A stretch of DNA of 64,000 bases from Candidatus Binataceae bacterium (GCA_035650475.1 DASRHP010000009.1:734545-798544), one strand, 5' to 3'; shown: positions 42,593 through 50,963, counted from the stretch's first letter. Made by a program: numbers and translations. The notes: a model not told the origin generated them from the sequence alone.

Positions 42593-44536
42593 ATGGGGAG
42601 CAGGATGGCCACGTGGGCCGATAGTGCGCGCGAGGGCGCGCGGGTGTGCCACGCGCACGGCGGCGACCCGCTCGTGCGCCGTGCAGCGTGCGCGCTGGCG
42701 GCGGGGCTGTCTGCAATGTTGGGTCGGAGCGTTGGGGTCGAGGCCGCGCGCGGCCTCGACCCCAACGCCCTGCTGCTGGCGCCGGAGCGCGCGGCGCGCT
42801 CCGGCGCCGGGGCAGGCCAGGGCGGCGGCGCCCCGCCGGCGCCGGCGGCGGGCGCCGCCGCCCTGGCTGGGGAGTCGTCGCTGGGGAGCGCGGCGCCCGG
42901 CGCCGCGCTCCCCAGCGACGGCTTTGCGCTGACGCGCCGCGGCGGCGCGCTGATGCTCAGCGCCGCCTCCGCGCGCGGCGCGCTTCACGCCGCCTGGGAT
43001 CTGCTCGAGCGCCTCGGCGCGCGCTTCGCGCTCGGCCAGGCGCCCGAGTTTCCGCGAAGCGACGCGGCGCGCCTCGAGGCGGTTGAGCCATACAGCGTTG
43101 CGCCGGCGTTCGCGCGCCGCGCCTTCGCCTCCGACATCATGACCTGGCACTACGGCGACGCGGCGCGTTTGCAGACGCATCTCGAACACGACCGCGAGTT
43201 CGTCGCGTGGATGGCGTGGCGCGGGCTCAACGCGTTTTTCTACATCCGGCACGCGCAGGACACGCGGTTGGTGATCCATGAAGCCGCCCCGATCCTCGCC
43301 GAAGGCGGAATCGCGGTCGAGTGCGGCGGCCACGTTCTGCCGCTGTTGATGCCTCGCGAGCGGTTGGAGACCTCGCCCAAGTATTTTCCGATCGACGAGC
43401 ACGGGCGGCGTAACCCGCGAGGCAATCTGTGCGCGTCAAACCCCGCGGCGCTTGAGCTCGTGGCTAAGCGCGCGCTCGGCTACCTGCGCGAGCATCCCGA
43501 GATGGCAGCGCTACACGTATGGGGTGCGGACGTTCATCGCGGAGCATGGTGCCGATGCACGGGGTGCGCCGCGCTCTCGCCGCAGCTTCAGTACATGAAG
43601 GTCGCCAACGAAATCGCGGAGGCGTTCGGGCGCGAATTGGGCGCCGCCGCGCCGCCCGTTACCTATCTCGCCTACCACGACACGCTGGAGCCCGATCCGG
43701 TGCTGCGCCCGCAGGCCAATGTTTGGTTCGAATGGGCGCCGCGCGAGCGATGCTACGCGCACGCGATCGACGATCCCGGCTGCGACGTCAATCCGCGCTA
43801 CTTCGATTCGCTGCGGCGCTACGTCGATCTGTTCGACGGGCGCGGCCAAATCTTCGAATACTACGCCGACGCGATCCTGTTCGGCGGCGTGGGCTTTGCG
43901 ACCCCGTCGGTCATCGTGCGCGATCTGCGCGCGTACCATCGGATGGGCCTGCGGAGCGTTTCGTGCTTGACCTTCGGCGCATTCAGCGCGCTCGCCTACC
44001 CCGTCAATCTCGAGACGTTCGCGCGCGCGGCGCGCTCGCTCGATCTCGACGGCGACGCGATGGCGGAGCGGACAGCCGGGCTGCGTCACCCGCGATGCGC
44101 TGGCGCGATGGGCCAAGCGTATCGTGCGGTGGCGCGCGCTTCGGCGATGGCGCTCCGGCACGGCGAAGTTCTGCGTCCGCCGGCTGACGCCGCCGGAGCG
44201 CCGGCGCGCCGTGCCCGCCTGCTTGGGGCGGCCGCCGCGATGCGCGAGGCGGTCGCCGCGGCTGAGACGGCGATGCGGCCGGAGGTTGGCGCGGAGCGCG
44301 ATTTATGGAAATACAGCGCTGAGGCCCTCGAGGGCGCGGCCCTGTGGCTCGAGGCGCGGACGTTCGGCGCGCCGGAGCGCCGTGCCGCCGGCGAGCGCGC
44401 GATCGCGAAGATTGACGGCGCGATTCGCCACCTCCGCGACATCGATCCGCGCCTGAGAGGAAGCTGGGGCGTGTACGACCTCGAACGGATCCGCGAGATT
44501 TGGCTCGGCACGCTGCGCCGGCGGCTCGAAGCATAA
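42593..44536 (+). CDS. DUF4838-like glycosidase-type protein
   Basis: From ATG 42593 the product is 647 residues (42605 is an alternative start). The order resembles DUF4838 / alpha-glucuronidase-like proteins: an N-terminal carbohydrate-domain-like part ending DGFALTRRGGALMLSAASARGALHAAWDLLERLGARF, then a TIM-barrel-like region (FVAWMAWRGLNAFFY, GGHVLPLLMP, HVWGADVHRGAWCRCTGC, VTYLAYHDTLEPDP, FEYYADAILFGG). No signal peptide is seen. The N-terminal third (codons about 46-110) is built from four perfect DNA palindromes, yet the frame stays open. Substrate unknown; family call is moderate. Confidence 0.72.
   Translation: MGSRMATWADSAREGARVCHAHGGDPLVRRAACALAAGLSAMLGRSVGVEAARGLDPNALLLAPERAARSGAGAGQGGGAPPAPAAGAAALAGESSLGSAAPGAALPSDGFALTRRGGALMLSAASARGALHAAWDLLERLGARFALGQAPEFPRSDAARLEAVEPYSVAPAFARRAFASDIMTWHYGDAARLQTHLEHDREFVAWMAWRGLNAFFYIRHAQDTRLVIHEAAPILAEGGIAVECGGHVLPLLMPRERLETSPKYFPIDEHGRRNPRGNLCASNPAALELVAKRALGYLREHPEMAALHVWGADVHRGAWCRCTGCAALSPQLQYMKVANEIAEAFGRELGAAAPPVTYLAYHDTLEPDPVLRPQANVWFEWAPRERCYAHAIDDPGCDVNPRYFDSLRRYVDLFDGRGQIFEYYADAILFGGVGFATPSVIVRDLRAYHRMGLRSVSCLTFGAFSALAYPVNLETFARAARSLDLDGDAMAERTAGLRHPRCAGAMGQAYRAVARASAMALRHGEVLRPPADAAGAPARRARLLGAAAAMREAVAAAETAMRPEVGAERDLWKYSAEALEGAALWLEARTFGAPERRAAGERAIAKIDGAIRHLRDIDPRLRGSWGVYDLERIREIWLGTLRRRLEA
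42729..42920. repeat. Array of four consecutive perfect palindromes in coding DNA
   Basis: Four different inverted repeats follow each other. Palindrome 1: 42729-42768, 20-bp arms, no loop. Palindrome 2: 42778-42808, 15-bp arms, 1-base centre. Palindrome 3: 42816-42867, 17-bp arms around an 18-base centre that itself holds a 16-bp palindrome (42833-42848). Palindrome 4: 42876-42920, 22-bp arms, 1-base centre. Spacers are 9, 7 and 8 bases. The arms are not copies of one another, so this is not a repeated element family within the window. Confidence 0.95.
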
Positions 44537-44581
44537 TCCTGTCGCGGCGGCGGCCGGACATCCACCGGAGGCGAGCGCAAA

Positions 44582-45748
44582 ATGGAGAACGGCGAGCGCG
44601 GGTTTGAACTGTCAGAGGAGCTGAAGACGCTGCGCCAACAGGTGCGGCGCATCATCCGCGACGAGATCATCCCGATCGAGAATCGGCTCGATCCCGACGC
44701 GGCCGAAATTCCCGAGCACGACTACTGGGCGATCGCGCGCAAGACCCAGGCCGCCGGCCTGTGGTGCATGGGCGTGGCGCAGAAGTACGGGGGCGCCGGG
44801 CTCGGCACCTTCGCGATGTGTGTGCTGTACGAGGAGATGGCGCAGCATCGCATGGGTCTGTACAACCCGGGCGCGGGCGTCTTCGGCCGCACCCCGCCAC
44901 CGGTCATTTGGGCCGGCACCGAGGAGCAGATCCAGACCTACGCGGTCCCGGCGATCAAGAACGCCTGGTACACCTTCTTCGGCATCACCGAGCCGGCCGG
45001 CGGCTCCGACCCGGCTGGCGCGATCCAGTGCCGCGCCGCGCGCGACGGCGACAGCTACGTGCTCAACGGCACCAAGATCTTTACCTCGCACGCGCACGAG
45101 GCCGAATGGGGCGTGGTCTTCACGCGTACCGATCCCACCGCCGGCCGCGCCGGCATCACCGCGTTCATTATCAAAAAGAACACGCCCGGGTTCACGCCGC
45201 GCCCGTTCAAGGTCCTGCGTACGGCGGCGCTGCCGTGCGAGGTCCAGTTCGAGGATTGCCGCGTGCCGCTCGCGCAGCGGCTCGGCCCCGAGGGCGGCGG
45301 GCTCTCGCTCTGCCTCGACCTGCTCACGCGCCTGCGCTTTCCGTACTCGGCCTGCAACATCGGCGTCGGCGTCGCCGCACTGGAGATGGCGGTCAAGCAT
45401 GCCAAGCAGCGCAAAACGTTCGGCGAGCTGCTGGCACGCCGCCAGGCGATCCAGTGGATGCTCGCCGACTCGGAGGTCGAGCTGCGCGCGGCGCGCTGGC
45501 TGACGTGGGACGGCGCGTGGAAAGCCGACCGCGGCGAGGACGCGCGGATGGAGGCGTCGATCGCCAAGCTCTACTCGAGCGAGGTGCTCGGCCGCGTGGT
45601 CGATCGCGCCGTGCAGATCCACGGCGGCTACGGCGTGAGCAAGGAGTTTCCGCTCGAGCGATGGTACCGCGAGGCGCGCATCCGCCGCATCGGCGAGGGC
45701 CCCTCCGAAGTCCATCGGATGGTGATCGCGCGCAACCTTTTGCGTTGA
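44582..45748 (+). CDS. Acyl-CoA dehydrogenase
   Basis: This FAD enzyme introduces a 2,3-double bond in an acyl-CoA. The 388-residue product has the family order: N-terminal helices, FFGITEPAGGSDPAGAIQ with the flavin-binding loop, the beta domain (NGTKIFTSHA), and the C-terminal helices with AVQIHGGYGVSKEFPLERWYR. The likely catalytic Glu is in RIGEGPSEVHR, the position of the usual YEGT Glu. A GGAGG site precedes the ATG. The CoA-transferase gene follows 29 bp downstream, suggesting a two-step activation and oxidation of a carboxylic acid. Confidence 0.93.
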   Translation: MENGERGFELSEELKTLRQQVRRIIRDEIIPIENRLDPDAAEIPEHDYWAIARKTQAAGLWCMGVAQKYGGAGLGTFAMCVLYEEMAQHRMGLYNPGAGVFGRTPPPVIWAGTEEQIQTYAVPAIKNAWYTFFGITEPAGGSDPAGAIQCRAARDGDSYVLNGTKIFTSHAHEAEWGVVFTRTDPTAGRAGITAFIIKKNTPGFTPRPFKVLRTAALPCEVQFEDCRVPLAQRLGPEGGGLSLCLDLLTRLRFPYSACNIGVGVAALEMAVKHAKQRKTFGELLARRQAIQWMLADSEVELRAARWLTWDGAWKADRGEDARMEASIAKLYSSEVLGRVVDRAVQIHGGYGVSKEFPLERWYREARIRRIGEGPSEVHRMVIARNLLR

Positions 45749-45777
45749 GCGCGGCTTGGGACGAGGGAGAGCGCCGG

Positions 45778-46965
45778 ATGGGACTGCCGCTTGCGGGAAT
45801 TCACGTCATCGACTTCGGCCAGATCTTTGCCGCGCCCTACTGCACCTTGCAGCTTGCCCTGATGGGCGCGGAGGTTGTCAAGATCGAACCGCCCGGCGCG
45901 GGCGAGAACCTGCGCCGGCCCGACTCCTCGCCCGGCGGCGTCAACTACTCCTTCCTGATGCTCAACGCCAACAAGCGTTCGGTCACGCTCAACCTCAAGC
46001 ATCCGCGCGGGCGCGAGATCGCGCTGCGGCTCGTCGCGCGCGCCGACGTGCTGGTCGAGAACTACACGAGCGGCGTGATGGAGTCCTTCGGCCTCGGCTA
46101 CGACGATCTGCGCAATCGCTTCCCGCGCCTGGTCTACGCGAGCGCCAAGGGCTACGGCAGCGACGGCCCGTGGGCGAAGCTGGGCGCGATGGACAGCACG
46201 GTGCAGGCGAGCTCGGGCTTCATGAACGTGACCGGCTACCCCGACCGCAGCGGCGTCAAGACGCCCGCAACCTTCATCGACATGGGCACCGGCAGCCACC
46301 TCGCAAGCGGCATCCTCGCCGCGCTCTACCATCGCGAGCGCAGCGGGCGCGGGCAGAAGGTCGAGGTCGCGATGCTCGACGTGTGCGTCCCGGCGCTGAC
46401 CGGGCTAATCGCCGACCATTTGCAGGGACGTGCGCTCGAGCGCCTGGGCAATCGCCATCGCAACGCCTGCCCCTCCGACGTCTATCCCGCGGCCGACGGC
46501 GAGGTACTGATCTTCTGCCTCAACGAGACGCACTGGCGCACGATCGCGCGGCTGATGGGGCGTGCGGAACTGATCGACGCGCCGCGCTTCAAGGACCATG
46601 CGACGCGGCTCGCCAACGTCGGCGAGGTCGACACGTTGGTCACCCAGTGGACACGCACGCATCGGCGCGACGAGCTCATCGCGACGCTCATCGAGCAGGG
46701 CGTTCCCTGCGCGCCGGTGCGCTCGATCCCAGAGGTCGTCGCCGACCCGGAGCTCGCGCGGCGCGGGATGCTGATGGAGAGCGAATTTCCCACCCGCGGC
46801 GCGATCAAGGTCGCGGGCTCGCCGGTCAAGCTCTCCGATGCCACGCCGCCCGCGCGTCCGACGCGCCGCCCGCCGGTGCTCGGCGAGCACACCGCCGAGG
46901 TCCTGGCGGCGATCGGAATCGGGGCCGAGGAGCTCGAGCGGCTGCGCGCCGACGGCGTGGTCTGA
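45778..46965 (+). CDS. CaiB/BaiF-type (class III) CoA-transferase
   Basis: Class III CoA-transferases move CoA between carboxylic acids through an aspartyl-CoA thioester. The ATG at 45778 follows AGGGAGA and gives 395 residues. Seen are VIDFGQIFAAPYCTLQLALMGAEVVKIE at the N-terminus, NKRSVTLNLKHPRG, and the catalytic Asp D168 in TFIDMGTGS, all diagnostic. Probably an operon with the upstream acyl-CoA dehydrogenase. The acid handled cannot be deduced. Confidence 0.93.
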   Translation: MGLPLAGIHVIDFGQIFAAPYCTLQLALMGAEVVKIEPPGAGENLRRPDSSPGGVNYSFLMLNANKRSVTLNLKHPRGREIALRLVARADVLVENYTSGVMESFGLGYDDLRNRFPRLVYASAKGYGSDGPWAKLGAMDSTVQASSGFMNVTGYPDRSGVKTPATFIDMGTGSHLASGILAALYHRERSGRGQKVEVAMLDVCVPALTGLIADHLQGRALERLGNRHRNACPSDVYPAADGEVLIFCLNETHWRTIARLMGRAELIDAPRFKDHATRLANVGEVDTLVTQWTRTHRRDELIATLIEQGVPCAPVRSIPEVVADPELARRGMLMESEFPTRGAIKVAGSPVKLSDATPPARPTRRPPVLGEHTAEVLAAIGIGAEELERLRADGVV

Positions 46966-46980
46966 GCCGGCGCGCGGCAA

Positions 46981-46996
46981 TGTTTCACGTGAATCC
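46981..46996. promoter_or_regulatory. parS-like ParB-binding site
   Basis: The 16-mer TGTTTCACGTGAATCC matches the bacterial chromosomal parS consensus (TGTTTCACGTGAAACA) at 14 of 16 positions, with the 10-bp palindromic core TTCACGTGAA intact. It lies in the 232-bp intergenic region between the CoA-transferase and the orphan ATPase, only 16 bp after the CoA-transferase stop. DnaA-box-like 9-mers with one or two mismatches follow (46991-46999, 47012-47020) but are too weak to count as evidence. Confidence 0.5.
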
Positions 46997-47197
46997 ACAT
47001 GTTTCGCATCATTCTCCACAGGAGTTTTCGGAACGGTTATTGACGCGCCGACGAAAATCGCGCGCCGATGATTGTGCGGTCAAAACGATCGGCGCGGCGA
47101 GCGGCGGCGCGTGAGTTTTCACCGCTATTAAACCGACAGCGGGAAAACCCGTCAGCCTTTCGTAGCGCGGCCGGCCCGCGTGCGCTAAGAGGGCTTT

Positions 47198-49609
47198 ATG
47201 AGCGCGCATAAGGGCGCCTCGCGATCGGCGGAGCGTCCGCTGTTCGAGCTCGGGCCGCCGATCGTCGAGCGAGCTTCGCTGGAGCCCGCCCCCAGTGCGG
47301 ACGCGGTCGAGTTCTACTTTCTTACCGCGGCCGCGCAGCGCGCGTGGGCAGCGATAAGCGCGGCGCGCGCGCGCGGCGCCCGTGCGCTCTTCTGGATCGG
47401 CGGGCCTCCGGGCTCGGGCAAGACGCACTTCCTCAATTACGTCCTCGCGCTTGAGGAACGGGCGGGCGCGGAGGCCGGGCGGCGCGCGGTTATTCGTGTC
47501 GATGCCGGCGGATGCGCGTGGACGGAGGGCGTCGAGCAGCGGTTGCTCGGCGAGTTCGAGCGGGTGCTCGGCGTCGCCGGCGGCCAGAGCGCGCTGTGGC
47601 GCAGGATGCGCGGCGCGCAAGCGCTCGAGGTCGCGCTTGCGCACGCCCGCCGCATCGGGGTGCGCGCGCTCCATCTGGCGCTCGACTTGGGCGGCGCGCC
47701 GCTCGCCGGCGCGCGCGACTGCATCGCTGAGCTTGCGCGGACGAGCGCGCCGCGCGAAATCCAGATCGCCGTGTTCGTCGCCGCGCGCGGGGACCAACCG
47801 CCTGCAGACGCGCTCGCGCTCGACGTCGCTCCGAACGGCGAGCGGGAGCTGATGCTGGCGGCGCTGGCGCGCGCGCGCCGAGTGCTCGACACGGAGGCGG
47901 CGGCCGCGCTTTATCGGGCGGTTGACACGGACGGCTTCGAGCCGCGCTCGATCTTCCCGTTCCATCCGCTGGCCCTGCGCGCGCTGCTCGCCACCGCCGG
48001 TGATCCGCCAGCGATTCCCGCGCTGGCCGGCCTGATCGCCGAAGTACTCGACCATTGGGGGCCGTCGGCAGGCTGCTACAGCCGACCGCTTATGGACGTT
48101 GACCTGTTGCGGGTTGCCGCCGTCGCGCGCCGCGTCGCCGAACGGCTGGGCGAAAGCGGGCGCGCGGCGCTCGCAACCGCTTACCGCGCCGCCGACGCGC
48201 ATGAAGATCGGGCGGCCGCCCGCGTGGCGGTCGAAACGCTGATGCTCGAGGCGCTGGCCGGCGCGCCTGCGCTGTCGGTCCGCGGGTTGCGCACGCGCGC
48301 GCTCGCCGTGTCCGGGGGCGTCGCGGCCGATCGCGTGGCGGGCGGCCGCAACGCGACGGAGCGGATGCTCGCTGCGCTCGCAACGCGCAGCGCCGGCGTG
48401 ATCATCTTCGACGGCCGCGCGGCGCGCTTCGACGCGCGTGCCGCGGACGCGGCGCAGCTTGCGCGGTTCAACGCCGCGCTCGCGCTGGCCCGACGCTTCG
48501 ACGCGACGCTGGCCGAGGCGCGCGAGCCGGCCGAGGTGCCCGAGCGGCTCCGCCGGCTGGACGACGCGATGCGCGCGGCGGCAGAAGAGGCGCGCCGCGT
48601 GGGCGTCGCATTCGAGGCCGCCGCGCGAGAGACGCGCGGGACGCGGGCGCCGCTAACCGCCGAGCATCGGCGGGCGTTGGAGGAGTTCGTCGCGCTCGCC
48701 GAAGGCGGGGCGCACGCGCTGATTCGGATTGGCGCCGACGCCGCGCGTTGCGAGCACGCGATGCGCACGGTTGCCGGCTACGAGGACCTTGCAATAGCGG
48801 CCGCGGCGGCGGCGCGGATGCGCGCGATGGGCGAGTTTCTGCGCGACACCGGGCTCAGGCCCGACCTCGCGGGCGACGATTGTGCGGGCGAGGGCGCGGG
48901 CGCGCCGTTGGTGGTCGAATGTCAGCTTCTGCTCGCGGCACTGGAGGCGGGCGTGATGCCCGACGCGCGGCGGCGCTTCGAGGCGCTCGAGGCGCGCTTC
49001 GAGAAATTCCGATGGACGTATCTGGCGGTTTACCGCGCGGCGCATGAGCGATGGCGGCGCGAGGGCGAGCGCCTCGGCGCGCAACTGCGCGACCTGCGCG
49101 AGCATCTCGCCGCGTTCGCCCGCCTCGACTCGATCGCGGCGCTGGGGCCGCCCGAAGGCGCGGAATTCGGCGTGCGCGCCGAGCATCTGGCGCGCCGGAT
49201 CGCGCGATGCGATGAGGACGAGTCGGCGGGGCCGCAGGCGGCGCGATGCGCGCGATGCAGATTCGTACTCGGCACGGCGCTGCCCGCGCGTGAACTCGAC
49301 GAGCTGTTCGAGCAGGTAAGACGCGCGCTCGGGCGCCGGCTGGCGGCGCTCTCGCACGGCGCGATCGCGCGCCTTATCCGGCTGCACGACCGGGGCCATC
49401 GGCTCGACGGCTTTCTCAAGATCATCCAGGCCGCGCATACCGAGGCGCTCGTGCGTGTGCTCGACGACGAGCTTGCAGCCTACCTTGCGCGGCTGCTCGA
49501 AGAGGCACAGGACGAGACGCGATCAGCGTCCGGGGCGCGCGCCGCCGCCGAAACCGACGCGGAGGCGGCGGGAATCAAGCGTATCGGCCGGGCGCGGCCG
49601 ACGGACTGA
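47198..49609 (+). CDS. Large P-loop ATPase of unknown function
   Basis: The 803-residue product has one clear Walker A, GGPPGSGKT (68-76), with a weak Walker B candidate in RALHLALDLGG (about 155-165). A segment FEPRSIFPFHPLALRALLA resembles the F/YPxHP motif of large STAND/BrxC-PglY/DUF6079-like ATPases. A long helical middle follows, then a Cys group C671...C684-x2-C687 (CARCRF) near the C-terminus. No membrane segment is seen. It is a lone gene with AGAGG before the ATG and lacks the usual BREX partners. Family assignment is a guess; the ATPase call is solid. Confidence 0.7.
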   Translation: MSAHKGASRSAERPLFELGPPIVERASLEPAPSADAVEFYFLTAAAQRAWAAISAARARGARALFWIGGPPGSGKTHFLNYVLALEERAGAEAGRRAVIRVDAGGCAWTEGVEQRLLGEFERVLGVAGGQSALWRRMRGAQALEVALAHARRIGVRALHLALDLGGAPLAGARDCIAELARTSAPREIQIAVFVAARGDQPPADALALDVAPNGERELMLAALARARRVLDTEAAAALYRAVDTDGFEPRSIFPFHPLALRALLATAGDPPAIPALAGLIAEVLDHWGPSAGCYSRPLMDVDLLRVAAVARRVAERLGESGRAALATAYRAADAHEDRAAARVAVETLMLEALAGAPALSVRGLRTRALAVSGGVAADRVAGGRNATERMLAALATRSAGVIIFDGRAARFDARAADAAQLARFNAALALARRFDATLAEAREPAEVPERLRRLDDAMRAAAEEARRVGVAFEAAARETRGTRAPLTAEHRRALEEFVALAEGGAHALIRIGADAARCEHAMRTVAGYEDLAIAAAAAARMRAMGEFLRDTGLRPDLAGDDCAGEGAGAPLVVECQLLLAALEAGVMPDARRRFEALEARFEKFRWTYLAVYRAAHERWRREGERLGAQLRDLREHLAAFARLDSIAALGPPEGAEFGVRAEHLARRIARCDEDESAGPQAARCARCRFVLGTALPARELDELFEQVRRALGRRLAALSHGAIARLIRLHDRGHRLDGFLKIIQAAHTEALVRVLDDELAAYLARLLEEAQDETRSASGARAAAETDAEAAGIKRIGRARPTD

Positions 49610-49620
49610 AGGGGCGGCGA

Positions 49621-49884
49621 TCAGCCGGCGCCGGGAGCTGCCTCGGGCGGGCGCTTGCTCGCACGGCTGGGCGGAAAGGCGCTTACGTTTCTACGCCGGC
49701 GCGGCTTGACGTTGAGCCGATCGAGCAGAGCGAAAAAGGCGTCGCGCACGATCTCCATCAGCCACAACAGCGCGAGTCCCAATGCCACACCGACGCCGTT
49801 GAACACCTCGCCAATGTATTCGCCGCGCGACATCCGCTCGGGCTCGAACGGCTCCTGAAAATCAGCAGACGGTTCCTGGCTCAC
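49621..49884 (-). CDS. Small single-span membrane protein
   Basis: A GTG-started frame of 87 residues. An acidic N-terminus (SQEPSADFQEPFEPERMSRGEY) leads into one hydrophobic segment from about residue 25 to 45 (VFNGVGVALGLALLWLMEIV) and a basic Arg/Lys-Pro tail. This suggests a protein with the tail in the cytoplasm. The family was not recognised. It converges with the ATPase gene, leaving 11 bp between stops. Confidence 0.55.
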   Translation of the reverse strand: MSQEPSADFQEPFEPERMSRGEYIGEVFNGVGVALGLALLWLMEIVRDAFFALLDRLNVKPRRRRNVSAFPPSRASKRPPEAAPGAG

Positions 49885-49948
49885 GCTCTCAACCTATGGG
49901 CGCACGCGCGAAGGCGCAAGCGCGGCTCCCGCTTCGGCCTTCGCGATC

Positions 49949-50725
49949 TCAGGCGCCGGGCGCGCTTTCCGCCGTGACCTTGACGTTGTCGAAGCTCACG
50001 CGCGAGTCATTCTGCGACCACACGCCGATGCGCCCCTTGGCCAGCCCGCTGTCCTGCGCCTCGAAAAGCTGCTTGCCGTTGAGGTAGGCGCTGAAATGAT
50101 CTCCGCGCGCGTCAAGCCGCAGCGCGTACCAGCGGCCGCGTTCGAGCTCCGCCGGCGCCTCTTTGATCAAGGTGAGACGGCCGCCGCTCATCCGATACAA
50201 CGCGACGTAGTCTTTCGGGCATGCGGCGGCGAGCACATAGTAGTCCTGAGGATCGGTGTAGCGCACAACAAGGCCGGCGTAGCTGCCCCAGGCGCCGCCC
50301 CACGGTTTGATGTCAGCCTGGAGTGAGAGATCGGAATACTCGGTCGAGTCCTTGGGGATCGCCAGCAGATAGGTGTCGCTGAAAAACGAATCGATCCAGA
50401 GCATCACCGCCTTGGTGCGCGGCAGGCCGTAACCCGGCAGGCTGAGCGTGTTGGGCAGGCTGGGCGCGTGCATGTCGAGCAGCACCTTCCAGTTGCCCGA
50501 CACCGCGGTCCAGTCGCCCGGCATCAGGTAGCCGCGGTCGTGGTCGAAGCTCCAGCTCTTCGAGGCGCCGGGCGCGCCGCTGTCGGTGGTTGTCGCCGCC
50601 TTCACGATCGCGGTCGAGCCGCGGGTCTCACCGGCGACGCTGGTCGTGTCGCCGGCCGTGATCGCCAACACAAACGTCAGAACCGCAAGCAACAGGGTAC
50701 GGCCCAACGCACTTCGATTACTCAT
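49949..50725 (-). CDS. Secreted concanavalin-like (DUF1080-type) protein
   Basis: The ATG at 50725, 5 bases after AGGTGG, gives 258 residues with a signal peptide (TLLLAVLTFVLAITAGDTTSVAG). The mature part has a jelly-roll pattern typical of LamG/DUF1080 domains: SDLSLQADIKPWGGAWGSYAGLVVRY, DYYVLAAACPKDYVALYRM, GRWYALRLDARGDHFSAYLNGKQLFE, and the ending GRIGVWSQNDSRVSFDNVKV. It probably binds polysaccharide in the periplasm or outside. No catalytic residues could be assigned. Confidence 0.75.
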   Translation of the reverse strand: MSNRSALGRTLLLAVLTFVLAITAGDTTSVAGETRGSTAIVKAATTTDSGAPGASKSWSFDHDRGYLMPGDWTAVSGNWKVLLDMHAPSLPNTLSLPGYGLPRTKAVMLWIDSFFSDTYLLAIPKDSTEYSDLSLQADIKPWGGAWGSYAGLVVRYTDPQDYYVLAAACPKDYVALYRMSGGRLTLIKEAPAELERGRWYALRLDARGDHFSAYLNGKQLFEAQDSGLAKGRIGVWSQNDSRVSFDNVKVTAESAPGA

Positions 50726-50794
50726 CTCCGCCACCTGCACAGGTCCGAATCTGTGATGTTCCGGAAATAGGGACTGCGCCAGAACGTCGGGAGC

Positions 50795-50824
50795 ATATTT
50801 TGTGATTGTGGCGCGTGCTGTCAA
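50795..50824 (-). promoter_or_regulatory. Putative sigma-70 promoter for the secreted lectin-like gene
   Basis: On the minus strand a perfect TTGACA (50824-50819) is followed after 18 bases by AAATAT (50800-50795), a 3/6 match to the -10 element. It lies 70 bp upstream of the start at 50725 in an AT-richer patch. Confidence 0.4.
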
Positions 50825-50870
50825 GGACGCAGCTCAATCTTCGCTTTTTATTCGACTAGTCACAACCAAA

Positions 50871-50876
50871 TATAAT
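50871..50876 (+). promoter_or_regulatory. Perfect -10 hexamer upstream of mraZ
   Basis: TATAAT at 50871-50876 lies in an AT-rich stretch 88 bp before mraZ. The region 17 bases upstream (TTATTC) is only a weak -35 match, so this is a possible second, distal dcw promoter. Confidence 0.3.
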
Positions 50877-50911
50877 TTCGCGTGCTGACAGGCTGCCGAA
50901 CACGGATTCAC

Positions 50912-50940
50912 TTGACTCTAGTGGGAGCGAGTGGGATGTT
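50912..50940 (+). promoter_or_regulatory. Putative dcw promoter
   Basis: TTGACT (50912-50917) and GATGTT (50935-50940) are separated by 17 bases and lie just upstream of mraZ. The -10 is weak, as expected of a regulated promoter. The MraZ-box array overlaps its spacer and -10 element. Confidence 0.5.
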
Positions 50941-50950
50941 GTGGTGGTCT
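50921..50950 (+). promoter_or_regulatory. mraZ: MraZ-box operator array
   Basis: Three units begin with GTGG at exact 10-bp intervals: GTGGGAGCGA, GTGGGATGTT, GTGGTGGTCT. This matches the known MraZ operator form (TGGGN repeats with 5-base spacers) found before mraZ in enterobacteria. The array overlaps the putative dcw promoter, so MraZ autorepression is a reasonable inference. Confidence 0.65.
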
Positions 50951-50963
50951 AGGGAGTCATGCG

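Noticed and set aside
42729..42920. Interpreting the palindromes as transcription terminators
   Set aside because: They lie inside an open, conserved reading frame and none is followed by a T-tract.
46991..47020. DnaA boxes beside the parS-like site
   Set aside because: The 9-mers have one or two mismatches and are short enough to occur by chance; no cluster or AT-rich unwinding region is present.
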